NCBI RefSeq assembly: GCF_021390595.1
Contig: NZ_JAJEJR010000003.1
Location: forward strand, 620,001 to 684,000
Direction of reading: 5' to 3'
Length of the DNA: 64,000 nucleotides
DNA from: Paraburkholderia sp. HP33-1
GTDB taxonomy: Bacteria; Pseudomonadota; Gammaproteobacteria; Burkholderiales; Burkholderiaceae
The notes under the pieces were generated by a model. The model saw nothing but the letters and a program-made list of their open reading frames with translations, was not told where the DNA came from and ran no database searches. Positions 1 to 8,642 of this stretch are shown piece after piece. The position numbers and the translations under genes are program-made. The number at the start of each line of letters is the position of its first letter. The stretch's first letter is position 1.

Positions 1-491
1 CGGCGCGCAAAATCCTGCTCGAGGAAGCCGGCGATCACGCGGCGAGCGTGAAGGTGGGCGTCATGATCGAGGTTCCAGCCGCCGCGCTGATCGCCGAGCC
101 GCTCGCACGCGAAGTCGACTTCTTCTCGATCGGCACGAATGACCTGACGCAATACACGCTCGCGATGGACCGCGGCCATCCGCAACTCGCGAAGCAGGCC
201 GACGCACTCCACCCGGCGGTGCTGCGCCTGATCGGCATGACGGTCGATGGTGCGCACCAGCACGGCAAATGGGTCGGCATATGCGGCGGCATCGCCTCGG
301 ATGCGATGGCGGTGCCGGTACTCGTGGGCCTTGGCATCGACGAGCTTTCGGTGAGCATTCCCGCAGTCGGTTCGATCAAGGCCCAGCTTGCACGCGTGAC
401 GCTCGACGAATCACGCACACTCGCCGCCGAGGTGCTGCGTCTGGGCACTGCCGCCGAAGTCCGTGCGCATCTGTCACGCTTTGCCGATTGA
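1..491 (+). CDS. ptsP: PTS enzyme I (PEP-protein phosphotransferase), C-terminal part, cut by window edge
   Basis: The reading frame is open from base 3 and ends with TGA at 489-491, so only the last ~162 residues are seen. They belong to the PEP-binding TIM barrel of enzyme I, which transfers phosphate from PEP to HPr at the start of sugar uptake by the phosphotransferase system in the cytoplasm. The diagnostic stretch is [20 protein letters not shown], followed by the conserved GICGG loop carrying the active-site Cys of the family. In Burkholderiaceae this protein is commonly a IIA-HPr-EI fusion next to a IIBC permease; the fusion part lies outside the window. The next gene is the matching permease, 22 bp downstream, so the two form an operon. 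Confidence 0.93.
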   Translation, partial: ARKILLEEAGDHAASVKVGVMIEVPAAALIAEPLAREVDFFSIGTNDLTQYTLAMDRGHPQLAKQADALHPAVLRLIGMTVDGAHQHGKWVGICGGIASDAMAVPVLVGLGIDELSVSIPAVGSIKAQLARVTLDESRTLAAEVLRLGTAAEVRAHLSRFAD

Positions 492-513
492 GCGGATCAA
501 CAGGAGACCAGCC

Positions 514-2298
514 ATGTTCTCGCATGCCTTCGGAGTCCTCCAGAAAATCGGCAAATCGCTGATGCTTCCAGTCGCCGTGCTCCCCGTGGCCGGCCTGCTG
601 CTCGGTCTCGGCTCCACCGACTTTCACGGTTACGTGCCGGCCATCGTGCTCGCACTGATGAAGAACTCGGGCGACGTGATCTTCGCCAACCTGCCGCTGA
701 TCTTCGCCATCGGCGTCGCGCTCGGCTTCACCGAGAACGATGGCGTATCGGGCGTCGCCGCAACGATCGGGTTTCTCGTGATGACGGCGACGTTGGGTGT
801 GATCGCCAAGATAGAGGGCCTCGAACCCGACATGATCATGGGCATTCCGTCGATCCAGACCGGCGTGTTCGGCGGCATCCTCGCCGGTGGTCTGGCGGCC
901 TGGATGTTCAACCGCTACTTCCGCATCGCATTGCCGCCGTATCTTGGCTTCTTCGCCGGCAAGCGCTTCGTGCCCATCGTGACGGCGATCGGCGCAATCG
1001 TGCTCGGTGCGATCCTGTCCTTCGTGTGGCCGCCGATCGGCAGCGCAATCAAGGCCTTCTCGCATTGGGCGGCGGTTTCGGACCCGCGCACCGCCGCCAC
1101 CATCTACGGTTTCGTAGAGCGCCTGCTGATTCCGTTCGGCCTGCATCACATCTGGAACGTGCCGTTCTTCTTCGAAATGGGCAGCTATGTCGATCCGACG
1201 ACCGGCAACACGGTTCACGGTGACATCACCCGATATTTCGCGGGCGACCGAACCGCGGGCATCCTGTCAGGCGCGTTCCTGTTCAAGATGTTCGGCCTGC
1301 CTGCCGCCGCGATTGCGATCTGGCATTGCGCGAAGCCGGAGAAGAAGGTGGCCGTCGGCGGCATGATGGTTTCGGCCGCGCTGACTTCTTTCCTCACCGG
1401 CATCACCGAGCCGATCGAATTTGCATTCCTGTTCGTCGCGCCGGTCCTTTACCTCATTCACGCCTGCCTCGCGGCGTCGGCGCAGTTCGTGGCCAACACC
1501 CTGGGCATGCGCATGGGCTTCACGTTCTCGCAAGGCGGCATCGACTTTCTGATGTTCAACCTGATTGGCGGGAAGGCCACGCACGCCTGGTACGTTTTCA
1601 TCCTTGGTCCGATCTACGCGGTGATCTATTACGGGGTGTTCCGCTTCGTGATCACCCGCTTCAACCTCAAGACACCCGGCCGCGAGGACGACACGGAGGA
1701 CACGGCGGCGGTTGCCGCGGGCGGCGAGGGGGGACGGTCGCGCGAACTCGTGCTCGCTTTTGGCGGCCGCTCCAATATCACGAGTCTCGACGCATGCATC
1801 ACGCGGCTGCGCATCTCCGTGAAAGACCCGGCGCGCGTCGACGAACACAAGCTCAAGGCACTAGGCGCCGCGGGTGTGGTGCGAGTGGGCAACGGTGTGC
1901 AGGCGATCTTCGGGCCGTTGTCGGAGAACATGAAAACCGACATGCAGGAGTATCTGAAGACAGCGGGCGCGGACGCGGATCTGCCGCCGGCCGGCGCGCC
2001 TGGCGTGGCAGCGGCGACTGCTACGGCTCCAGCGGCTTTCGTCGCCACAGCGCAAAACTCGCCGCAAGAGACGGCGCGCGCGGAACAGATTCGTGCGGCG
2101 CTGGGCGGCGCGACGAACATCAGGAAGCTCGACGCGCTGGCCGCTACGCGGCTGCGTGTCGAGTTATTGGACGCGTCGCGAATCGATGCGGCCGCACTGA
2201 AAGCATCGGGCGTGGCCGCGACACAGGCATTGAAGAACGGCGCACTCGATCTGATCGTGGGCCTCGATGCGGCAAATCTCGCGGGCGCGATGCGATAG
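514..2298 (+). CDS. nagE: PTS N-acetylglucosamine/glucose-type IIBC permease with second, degenerate IIB domain
   Basis: This inner-membrane permease phosphorylates its sugar during uptake. I start it at ATG 514 because AGGAGA lies 6 bases upstream; a longer frame to 463 runs into the previous gene. Residues ~1-380 are the membrane IIC domain ([20 protein letters not shown] at the N-terminus, then [17 protein letters not shown] and GITEPIEF). Residues ~405-485 are a IIB domain whose phospho-accepting Cys is Cys428 (DACITRLR). After an Ala/Pro-rich linker a second IIB-like domain occupies ~525-594, where the matching segment reads [10 protein letters not shown] and has no Cys. Family knowledge suggests N-acetylglucosamine rather than glucose, but specificity cannot be read from the sequence. 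It forms an operon with enzyme I. Confidence 0.9.
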   Translation: MFSHAFGVLQKIGKSLMLPVAVLPVAGLLLGLGSTDFHGYVPAIVLALMKNSGDVIFANLPLIFAIGVALGFTENDGVSGVAATIGFLVMTATLGVIAKIEGLEPDMIMGIPSIQTGVFGGILAGGLAAWMFNRYFRIALPPYLGFFAGKRFVPIVTAIGAIVLGAILSFVWPPIGSAIKAFSHWAAVSDPRTAATIYGFVERLLIPFGLHHIWNVPFFFEMGSYVDPTTGNTVHGDITRYFAGDRTAGILSGAFLFKMFGLPAAAIAIWHCAKPEKKVAVGGMMVSAALTSFLTGITEPIEFAFLFVAPVLYLIHACLAASAQFVANTLGMRMGFTFSQGGIDFLMFNLIGGKATHAWYVFILGPIYAVIYYGVFRFVITRFNLKTPGREDDTEDTAAVAAGGEGGRSRELVLAFGGRSNITSLDACITRLRISVKDPARVDEHKLKALGAAGVVRVGNGVQAIFGPLSENMKTDMQEYLKTAGADADLPPAGAPGVAAATATAPAAFVATAQNSPQETARAEQIRAALGGATNIRKLDALAATRLRVELLDASRIDAAALKASGVAATQALKNGALDLIVGLDAANLAGAMR

Positions 2299-2330
2299 GG
2301 CGTTGATTCGGCCACCCATAGGGGGGCGAC

Positions 2331-3920
2331 ATGGATGCAGTCAGAGCTTTCCTCGAGAATCAGCCGCTGTTCGCGCTCTTTCTGACCATTGCGGTCGGCT
2401 ATCTGATCGGCGAAATCAACATCAAGGGAGTGGCTCTGGGCTCCGGGGCCGTGCTGTTCGTCGGACTGGCACTCGGCGCGTTCGCGCCGAAATCCGCGCC
2501 ACCGGCGGTGCTGGGCACGCTCGGTCTGCTGCTGTTTCTTTATGGCATCGGCATTCAGTACGGCACGCAATTTTTTCGCGGGCTCACGAGCCGGGAGGGC
2601 ATGAAGGCCAATGCGGCCGCATGTCTCGGCGTCATCGTTTCAGGTCTCGTGGCGTGCGCCTTCATCCATTCCGGCATCACGCTCGCCGATGCGCTCGGGA
2701 TGTTCGCGGGTAGCGGCACCAGCACGGCGAGCTTGCAGGTTGCGATCTCGTCGATGAAGAGCAACGATGCCGCCGTGGGTTATAGCGTCGCCTATCCGTT
2801 CGGCGTGGCGGGGCCGATCCTGTTCCTCTACGCGCTGAACGCTGCTCTGAAAGTCAAGATCCGGAAGCCAGATGCGAAGTTGATGGAGACCGCGGAAATC
2901 GCGCTGCGCAATGCCAGTCTCTTCGGTCTCAGGCTGCCGGAACTGCGGGGCCACCTGCCTGCCGGGGTGGCGATCGCGGCCGTGCGGCGCGCGCACCACA
3001 ACCAGCTGCCCACCGACGACTTCACGCTGCGCGCCGACGACGTCCTTCTCGCCACCGCCATCGACCGCCGCCTGCTTGACGAAGCAACGGCGCTGTGCGG
3101 CGAACTGCAACCCGGCCGCATCACGAGTCATCGGGAAGACCTGGACTATATGCGTGTGTTCGCGTCGAATCCGTTGGTCGTCGGTATGGCGCTCGGCAAT
3201 CTCCGCTTCCCGGACGGCGTGAACTGCGAGATCGCGCATGTGCGGCGCGGCGACGCCGATCTGCTATCGACGCCAGACCTCGTTCTCGAAGCGGGCGACC
3301 GCGTCGGCCTGATCGTCAATCCCGCGCACCAGGCTAGGGTCCGCGCGTTCTTCGGCGATTCGATCAAGGGCACGGCCGACCTCAGTTTCATCTGCCTTGG
3401 CATCGGTGCGGCCGCGGGGCTGCTCGTCGGCGCGATTCCGCTGCGCGTGCCCGGTCTCGGCGCGTTCAGCCTGGGTCTGGCGGCGTTGCTGCTGGTCGCT
3501 CTGTGCCTCGGCAAGGCGCGCCGCAACGGACCGTTCGTATGGGTGATGCCGCTTTCGGCGAATCTCGTCCTGCGCAATGTCGGGCTCACGATTTTCCTCG
3601 CGCAGGTCGGCATTTCTTGCGGACCGAAGTTCATCACGACCGTGGGCACCGCCGGGCCGATGCTGCTGCTCTTTGGTGCGATCACGCTGTTGGTGCTCGT
3701 CGGCGTCACAGCTATCTGCTGCCTGTGGGTCTTCAGGCTGTCTTTCGATACGTCGGTCGGCGTGATCTGCGGCGCGACCGGCAATCCGGCGATTCTGGCC
3801 TTCGCCAACCGCATCGCGCCGACGGATCAGCCCGACATCATGTACGCGATGATTTTTCCGTCGATGACCATCGTCAAGGTGCTTTTCGTGCAGATCGCGA
3901 TCGCGATTGCCGCTAGCTAG
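2331..3920 (+). CDS. AspT/YidE-YbjL-family transporter with central RCK_C (TrkA-C) domains
   Basis: This is a 529-residue inner-membrane protein with the full family layout: about five hydrophobic segments in the first ~165 residues (FALFLTIAVGYLIGEINIKG onward), a soluble middle with two RCK_C-like domains (ARNASLFGLRLPEL region and the region near VNCEIAHVRRGDADL), then a second hydrophobic half from ~345. The membrane halves repeat a GSGTSTASLQ / GATGNPAILAF type motif, typical of the aspartate:alanine exchanger superfamily. Family members exchange aspartate for alanine or act as anion antiporters; the substrate here is not known. The start at 2331 follows AGGGGGGCGAC. It lies 32 bp after nagE and 57 bp before ldhA and is probably co-transcribed with both. 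Confidence 0.88.
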   Translation: MDAVRAFLENQPLFALFLTIAVGYLIGEINIKGVALGSGAVLFVGLALGAFAPKSAPPAVLGTLGLLLFLYGIGIQYGTQFFRGLTSREGMKANAAACLGVIVSGLVACAFIHSGITLADALGMFAGSGTSTASLQVAISSMKSNDAAVGYSVAYPFGVAGPILFLYALNAALKVKIRKPDAKLMETAEIALRNASLFGLRLPELRGHLPAGVAIAAVRRAHHNQLPTDDFTLRADDVLLATAIDRRLLDEATALCGELQPGRITSHREDLDYMRVFASNPLVVGMALGNLRFPDGVNCEIAHVRRGDADLLSTPDLVLEAGDRVGLIVNPAHQARVRAFFGDSIKGTADLSFICLGIGAAAGLLVGAIPLRVPGLGAFSLGLAALLLVALCLGKARRNGPFVWVMPLSANLVLRNVGLTIFLAQVGISCGPKFITTVGTAGPMLLLFGAITLLVLVGVTAICCLWVFRLSFDTSVGVICGATGNPAILAFANRIAPTDQPDIMYAMIFPSMTIVKVLFVQIAIAIAAS

Positions 3921-3977
3921 ACGGGCCTGCGCCGCACGCGAACGGAAGTCGAAATCCAGGTTGCAGAGGAGTACATG

Positions 3978-4973
3978 ATGGAAGTGGCGATATTCAGCTC
4001 GACGCGCTATGAACGCCAGTATCTCGACGAGGCCAACAAGGTCGAGCAGCACAAGCTGCGTTACTTCGACGTCTTGCTGGAGATGGACACCGTCGGTCTC
4101 GCCGCGGGCTACGGCGCGGTCTGCATCTTCGTCAACGACAGGGCGGACGCACAGGTGCTGGAAGCGCTGCGCAAGGGCGGGACGGGCCTGCTCGCATTGC
4201 GCTGCACCGGCTTCAACAACGTTGACCTCAAAGCCGCAGCAAGGCTCGGCGTGAAGGTGGTGCGCGTCGTTACGTATTCGCCGAACTCCGTCGCGGAACA
4301 CGCGGTCGCGCTGCTGCTCGCAATCAACCGCAAGGTGCACCGCGCGTACAACCGCACACGCGACTCGAACTTCTCGCTCGACGGGCTCACCGGCTTCGAC
4401 CTTTGTGGCAAGACGGTCGCGGTGGTCGGAACGGGCAAGATCGGCTGCGTGTTCGCGAAGATCATGCTCGGCTTCGGCTGCAAGGTGATCGGTTTCGATC
4501 CCTATCGCTCCGCGGAATTCGAGGCGCTCGGTCTGGACTACGCGAAGCCGGGTGAGGTCGCCGAGATGGCCGACATTATTTCGCTGCATTGCCCGCTCAC
4601 GCCCGCGACATACCACATCATCAATTCCGAGACGCTCGAGCAGGCGAAGCCGGGCGCGATACTCATCAACACGAGCCGTGGCGGGCTGATCGATACCGAA
4701 GCCGTCATCGAAGCGCTGAAGTCCGGGAAGCTCGGCGGGCTTGGGATCGATGTCTACGAACAGGAGGCGGATCTCTTTTTCCGCGATCTCTCCAGCGACA
4801 TCATCACCGATGACGTCTTTCAGCGCCTCGTTTCGTTTCCCAATGTGATCGTCACGGGGCATCAGGCCTACTTGACGCGTGAGGCGTTGACGACCATCTG
4901 CGAAACCACGCTGAAAAGCATCACCGCCTTCGAGAAGAATGAGCCTTTGAAAAACGAGGTGAAGGACGGATAG
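3978..4973 (+). CDS. ldhA: D-lactate dehydrogenase, fermentative type
   Basis: This cytoplasmic NADH-dependent enzyme of about 331 residues reduces pyruvate to D-lactate. The start region reads ATGATG; AGAGGAG at 3965-3971 gives better spacing (6 bases) to the second ATG at 3978 than to 3975. The Rossmann motif GTGKIG follows VAVVG in the middle of the protein. The catalytic set of the D-2-hydroxyacid dehydrogenase family is visible: Arg in NTSRGGLID, Glu in DVYEQEAD, and His in VTGHQAYLT. The EQEADLFF and GHQAYLTREAL segments are typical of LdhA rather than of phosphoglycerate or formate dehydrogenases. It follows the AspT-like transporter on the same strand, which suggests a redox or exchange role in low oxygen, but that is inference. 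Confidence 0.93.
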   Translation: MEVAIFSSTRYERQYLDEANKVEQHKLRYFDVLLEMDTVGLAAGYGAVCIFVNDRADAQVLEALRKGGTGLLALRCTGFNNVDLKAAARLGVKVVRVVTYSPNSVAEHAVALLLAINRKVHRAYNRTRDSNFSLDGLTGFDLCGKTVAVVGTGKIGCVFAKIMLGFGCKVIGFDPYRSAEFEALGLDYAKPGEVAEMADIISLHCPLTPATYHIINSETLEQAKPGAILINTSRGGLIDTEAVIEALKSGKLGGLGIDVYEQEADLFFRDLSSDIITDDVFQRLVSFPNVIVTGHQAYLTREALTTICETTLKSITAFEKNEPLKNEVKDG

Positions 4974-4979
4974 CGGTGC

Positions 4980-5126
4980 ATGTCTGTGTGGATTGAGAGC
5001 GCCGTCGATACGGAACTGCAGTCGTACGATTTTCCAGAAATGCTGCGCCAGCGCGACCTATTGGTGATTCAACTACTGGAATCGAAGCGAAATCTTTCAC
5101 AGATTCCGTATATGAACGGTACCTGA
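4980..5126 (+). CDS. small 48-residue ORF, unknown or gene remnant
   Basis: In the space between ldhA and the cyclotransferase gene there is an open frame from ATG 4980 to TGA 5124-5126. Its composition looks coding (MSVWIESAVDTELQ at the start, then LRQRDLLVIQLLESKRN in the middle). No clear ribosome binding site precedes it, the only candidate being AAGGACGG at the end of ldhA. I do not recognise it. It could be a true small protein coupled to ldhA or the stub of a decayed gene. Confidence 0.25.
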   Translation: MSVWIESAVDTELQSYDFPEMLRQRDLLVIQLLESKRNLSQIPYMNGT

Positions 5127-5224
5127 ATGAATCTGCCGTTCTTGCGGCTGCCTGACGCGGGCAGTTGCCGGGCGGCCCAGTTAAGGCGATCATCTGCCGC
5201 AATGCATTGGACGGAGATCTGACG

Positions 5225-6037
5225 ATGTCGGCGATGGCAAAGATTCGAGCATTCGTTGTGGCACTGGCGCTTCTTGGCTCGGCGGTGCGCGCGCAGACCA
5301 CCGACTTCTGGGGAACGCGCCTCCCCGATCAGCCGACGCAGTTCATCTTCGGTTACGGCTCGCTCATCAACACGTCATCGCGCGACGCGACGGCCGGCAA
5401 GCCGATTGCGGCGATTCCGGTGCGCGTCGCGGCGGCGTTCGGCTACGTGCGCAGCTGGAGCGACCGCGCGAGTTCAGGGTTCACGGCGCTCGGCCTGCGG
5501 CGGCCGTTCGAGGGCGAGGCGCCGATGACGATCAACGGAGTGATCTATCCCGTTGCCGGCAACGACATGTCCGCGTTCGACGAGCGCGAGAAGGGATACG
5601 TGCGCGTCGAGGTGCCGCACGCACTCATCGAGGCCGTGTCATGGCAACCGCTGCCGGCGAAGGGAACTGTCTGGGTCTACGTGCCGAAGGCCGAAGGCGA
5701 GCCGCCGGGCGAAGGGCTTCCAGTGCCTGACGCGAGGTTTCCGCTGGTTCAATCGTATGTCGATGTGGTGATCGAGGGCGCGCTCGAGTATGGGCCGGAA
5801 TTCGCGCGCGAGGTCATCGAGACGACCCGGGACTGGAGTCCCTACTGGCTCAACGATCGTACGCTCGCGCGCAGGCCCTGGGTGTTCGACAAACAGTACG
5901 CGCAGGTCGATGCACTGCTCGCGAATTCGGCGCCCTGTTTCGCGCAGCGAGCGTTCTCCGAAAACTTTGCTGCGACGAGCGCGGCCATCGCCAGGCGCAA
6001 AGGCGATGTGTGTCTTCGGTATGCGCATGGTCGCTAG
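5225..6037 (+). CDS. exported gamma-glutamylcyclotransferase-like protein
   Basis: The start is placed at ATG 5225, with GGAG 8 bases upstream; this exposes a clean signal peptide (KIRAFVVALALLGSAVRA, cleavage probably before Q). The mature domain has the hallmark FIFGYGSLIN near residue 40, the substrate-binding loop of the gamma-glutamylcyclotransferase/AIG2 fold, and a downstream AFDEREKGYVRVEV segment that would carry the catalytic Glu. Family enzymes release 5-oxoproline from gamma-glutamyl compounds or glutathione derivatives, usually in the cytoplasm, so a periplasmic location is unusual. The product is about 270 residues, longer than the small family members. The extra C-terminal part (ARRPWVFDKQYAQVDALL) is conserved-looking but unassigned. 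It appears to be a single-gene unit. Confidence 0.72.
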   Translation: MSAMAKIRAFVVALALLGSAVRAQTTDFWGTRLPDQPTQFIFGYGSLINTSSRDATAGKPIAAIPVRVAAAFGYVRSWSDRASSGFTALGLRRPFEGEAPMTINGVIYPVAGNDMSAFDEREKGYVRVEVPHALIEAVSWQPLPAKGTVWVYVPKAEGEPPGEGLPVPDARFPLVQSYVDVVIEGALEYGPEFAREVIETTRDWSPYWLNDRTLARRPWVFDKQYAQVDALLANSAPCFAQRAFSENFAATSAAIARRKGDVCLRYAHGR

Positions 6038-6347
6038 GGCGCGGACGCGGATCGAGGACAAGGATCTCGCGTTTCTCTCGATATTCTGTTCAGTAGTCCT
6101 GCTGTAACTGTCGGGGAAAGACACGAACACCGGAACATGATCGAGGTCATGATCCGGATCAGTGAGGGCTACCAGCGCATCAATGTTTGTTGAGCCGCGA
6201 ACCGGAAAGATGCATCTTAAAATGAGATACCCGGAATTGTCGTAAATGTTTGTCAAAACGGTTCTATCCCAATTTAAAGCTGTTGACCGTGACCCCGTCT
6301 GGATGGTTAATTTGTCGGGTGTTGTCTGATAGACAAGAAGAGGACGA
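6038..6347 (+). other. intergenic segment, AT-richer than surroundings
   Basis: This 310-base stretch marks the change from GC-rich core genes to a lower-GC accessory patch. I find no ORF with coding character on either strand; the antisense frame that crosses it is a shadow of the upstream gene. It ends with AAGAAGAGGAC, the ribosome binding site of the next gene. A promoter for the toxin-immunity unit may lie here, but no box is clear. Confidence 0.5.
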
Positions 6348-6761
6348 ATGGAGCAGCAGAAACAGAAAGGCACCGAAGGCAAGGAGGAGTGCCATCTTTG
6401 CCGGATCACATATTCGATATTCTCCACTTTCCCGTCGATGCCGTCCGCAATGGCTTTGAACGTCGAAACCGGCGATTTCTTTCCGATGGATACGCTTCAT
6501 TCGTATTCAACCGGTTACGAAATGGCCGAGGCCTTGGGATACGCGTGGGCATGCAATTGTCGCGAGCGCTCACGGCAGCGTTTCGATGAACAGTTCGTGC
6601 TGAGAGATGGTGCGGGGAGACCATTCACGAACGCTCACTATCGGGTGCGTGTTGGCCCGAACGTAATCGCAAGTGGCGTCACGGACGAGGAGGGCCGCAC
6701 GCAGCGAATCACCACCAAAGACGCGCGGGGGCTATCACTTGAAATTGGTAGAGGAACGTGA
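6348..6761 (+). CDS. N-terminal part of a 3D-domain toxin-like protein (probably frameshifted)
   Basis: The frame starts at ATG 6348 behind AAGAGGAC and ends at TGA 6759-6761. It contains a Cys-bearing leader (EECHLCRITY, later WACNCRERS) with no signal peptide, then a domain with FDEQFVLRDGAGRPF and SGVTDEEGRTQRI. That domain type recurs in cargo and effectors of type VI and related secretion systems in Burkholderiaceae, here from family memory. Just before the stop lies GGGGG at 6727-6731. Removing one G would join this frame to an out-of-frame second copy of the same domain, so the natural protein was probably longer and continued into the 3D-domain gene downstream. The leader is duplicated at 8643. 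Confidence 0.55.
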   Translation: MEQQKQKGTEGKEECHLCRITYSIFSTFPSMPSAMALNVETGDFFPMDTLHSYSTGYEMAEALGYAWACNCRERSRQRFDEQFVLRDGAGRPFTNAHYRVRVGPNVIASGVTDEEGRTQRITTKDARGLSLEIGRGT

Positions 6762-6999
6762 TGCGAATTCATCACGGCAAGCCGCACAAGCAGCGCCCTA
6801 TGACGAGCAATTTACCCTGTTCGATGAAGTACGCCGCTCGCTCGCATATGTGCGAGACAGGATCGTTGTTGACGAAGAAGGAGAGATAGCGAGGATCATG
6901 AGCGGGAGCGGACAAACTGAGTGCGAAGCTACGCGCAGAGCATCAAGCCTTGAAGTTCAACTGGAGCAGTCGGAATGCCGGAAAGTAGAAATTGGGTAA
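6727..6999 (+). pseudogene. out-of-frame middle segment of the 3D-domain toxin gene
   Basis: In the +1 frame relative to the genes on either side, this segment encodes GYHLKLVEERDA, then APYDEQFTLFDEVRRSLAYV and SGQTECEATRRASSLEVQL. The YDEQF and SGQT pieces align with FDEQF and SGVT of the preceding ORF, so this is a second copy of the same domain. The frame ends at TAA 6997-6999, overlapping the start of the downstream ORF at 6975. It looks like the middle of one ancestral gene now cut by two opposite frameshifts, the first at the GGGGG run. A sequencing error in that run or programmed slippage could give the same picture. Confidence 0.5.
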
Positions 7000-7913
7000 C
7001 GGTTCACGACAGTGCATGTACAAACACAAATCCGGACTCATGCGTTGAAGTCAGGATTGCATCGAACCTGTTGTCATGGGAAATTCCGGATAACAAGTAT
7101 GGCGACAAGTTGCCTGTAATTCCATCGTCCGCGCGTGTGCAGCACGGAAAGATTCTCTACCGTCTGCCGATCAAAGCTACAGTAAAAAGCCGTGCCGGCG
7201 TTCCTCTCGCCGGTCGTACTCTATCCGTCAAGAGCAATCGTGTGCACGATACTGTGCGGGTTTCACGCCCGACCGATTTAAGCGGCTGTGCAATGGTGAT
7301 ACTCGAATCGCGCGAGCCGGGCGACTTGACGTTATCAGTCGAGGATGACGACATAACGGCATTGCCTTTGCGCATAACGCTGAAAGAGGCATGGTATGAA
7401 AGTACCTTCTTGATTACTGGATATCACGTTTGCTTTGAAAGCGATTTCACAGGAAAGCAGGTACTTGCACGGGGCACGAATGATTGCCATAAGAGAGACT
7501 TTCTATACAGTGCGCGTGGCGTAGTCATGCAAGGCACAGGGAAAGCGTCAAATGGTCGATACATTCGACCAACGCAGGTAAACTCGGGCTGGCATCGCAA
7601 CAATCGTGGTAATCGCGACTATCTCGACAATCCGGAAGGTGTGGCATTTACTTATACAGACTCGGTGCAAGGCGCGTATGGTGCCGTCAGAGAGAGTCAC
7701 TCAATCGCCGTTGATCCCAACGTAATTCCAAAGCGTGCTCATGTCACTATCGAAATGGTCGGCAATCGTTTTGCGGATGATACAGGAAGCGCAATCATCG
7801 GGCATCATATAGACAATTTTGTCGGCGCTGGCGCAGCCATACAGGAAGCATGGGAAAACGGACCGGTAAATAACACGCAACGAAAGGTTAAATATATTGG
7901 CTTCGGGGGTTGA
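6975..7913 (+). CDS. 3D-domain protein, putative peptidoglycan-cleaving toxin module
   Basis: ATG 6975 has GGAG 8 bases upstream, so it may be made as a separate protein of 312 residues. The first ~140 residues look like Ig-type beta domains (KATVKSRAGVPLAGRTLSVK, then DLTLSVEDDDITALPL). From ~150 to the end comes a catalytic region ending in the 3D signature: SIAVDPNVIPKRAHVTIEM, then ADDTGSAIIGHHIDNFVG. The three Asp residues of this double-psi-barrel fold, known from MltA and resuscitation-type factors, are DTG, HID and the upstream VDP. Family members cleave glycan strands as lytic transglycosylases. No signal peptide is seen, as expected for an injected effector. The next gene starts 3 bases after the stop and is exported, which fits a toxin with a periplasmic immunity protein. 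Confidence 0.72.
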   Translation: MPESRNWVTVHDSACTNTNPDSCVEVRIASNLLSWEIPDNKYGDKLPVIPSSARVQHGKILYRLPIKATVKSRAGVPLAGRTLSVKSNRVHDTVRVSRPTDLSGCAMVILESREPGDLTLSVEDDDITALPLRITLKEAWYESTFLITGYHVCFESDFTGKQVLARGTNDCHKRDFLYSARGVVMQGTGKASNGRYIRPTQVNSGWHRNNRGNRDYLDNPEGVAFTYTDSVQGAYGAVRESHSIAVDPNVIPKRAHVTIEMVGNRFADDTGSAIIGHHIDNFVGAGAAIQEAWENGPVNNTQRKVKYIGFGG

Positions 7914-7915
7914 AA

Positions 7916-8338
7916 ATGGGAATTACTAAATATCTTTCACGCGCAATGATAGCAGGCTGCCTAAGTACAGTCCCAATCTCGTTTGCCTATGCTGATGGTT
8001 CCGTTAGCTTTACATCGGATATCGCTCCGATGATGAAGGGGCGCCCAATTTTTGAGCAATTCATAACCCAATCATTTTCAATTGCCGATACGGGATGGGG
8101 AATTCGGATAGACAGCCCGACAATGCCGAATATGGGTGGCGCCCGCATGGGACCATATAGATTTAATGCGATCTGGCATAGCCAAAAAGGCGACATTCCT
8201 GTTACCCTCATAATAGATACAAAAACTCAATTTTTTGACATCCACCATCGAGAGATTGTTGGTGGTGATCTGAGAAAAACAATATCAATCAGAGAGACTT
8301 TGGATTCCATAGAGATTGAGCCGCCCAAAGAAAATTAG
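7916..8338 (+). CDS. exported immunity-like protein paired with the 3D-domain toxin
   Basis: ATG 7916 lies directly after the toxin stop (TTG 7910 would overlap it). The N-terminus is a signal peptide (YLSRAMIAGCLSTVPISFAYA), so the 140-residue product is periplasmic. The mature part has GGARMGPYRFNAIWHSQKGD and a beta-rich tail with VTLIIDTKTQFFD. I recognise no named family. Its tight spacing behind a peptidoglycan-active toxin and its export make an immunity role likely by context. A paralogue follows at 9019, again behind a copy of the toxin, which strengthens the pairing. Base composition is clearly lower in GC than in the flanking core genes, a sign of transfer. Confidence 0.6.
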   Translation: MGITKYLSRAMIAGCLSTVPISFAYADGSVSFTSDIAPMMKGRPIFEQFITQSFSIADTGWGIRIDSPTMPNMGGARMGPYRFNAIWHSQKGDIPVTLIIDTKTQFFDIHHREIVGGDLRKTISIRETLDSIEIEPPKEN

Positions 8339-8412
8339 TAGTCCGGTCGTGTTCCAACTATTCGGATATTTAGTGGTGAGTCAACCCGGCTTCGGCAGGG
8401 CTTTTTGCTGCG

Positions 8413-8436
8413 AAAAGGCCCGCGAGCGGGCCTTTT
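8413..8436. terminator. perfect inverted repeat, bidirectional terminator
   Basis: AAAAGGCCCGC (8413-8423) and GCGGGCCTTTT (8426-8436) form an 11-bp perfect stem with a two-base loop. T and A runs lie on both sides, so it can act in either direction. It sits 75 bases after the immunity gene and just after the end of a small minus-strand ORF. Confidence 0.8.
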
Positions 8437-8440
8437 GCCG

Positions 8441-8629
8441 TTACGCCTGATTCCAGCGATTGACACGTTGGGGCGACCCGTAACGACGCCACTTGTTCCG
8501 TTCTGTTGCGATCTTTTCCAGTAGCCGTAGCACTTCTTCACGTTTGTGGGCTTTATCCGCCTGTTCCATAGCGGCCCGATATTCGTCCGGCGTTGGCACG
8601 ATGCCATCACAGAACCGGTTCACCACCAC
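8441..8629 (-). CDS. small hypothetical protein, 62 residues
   Basis: A minus-strand frame from GTG (8629-8627) reads with ordinary protein character: PTPDEYRAAMEQADKAHK and LLEKIATERNKWRRYG form a predicted charged helix pair. It ends 5 bases before the bidirectional terminator at 8413-8436, as a real gene would. I do not recognise the family. It lies between the two copies of the toxin-immunity unit and may be a remnant brought in with them. Confidence 0.4.
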   Translation of the reverse strand: MVVNRFCDGIVPTPDEYRAAMEQADKAHKREEVLRLLEKIATERNKWRRYGSPQRVNRWNQA

Positions 8630-8642
8630 GAGGAGAGATCGA

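Noticed and set aside
3264..4862. Minus-strand 532-codon open frame opposite the AspT-like transporter and ldhA
   Set aside because: Both plus-strand genes have complete family motifs and ribosome sites; the antisense product is charged low-complexity sequence.
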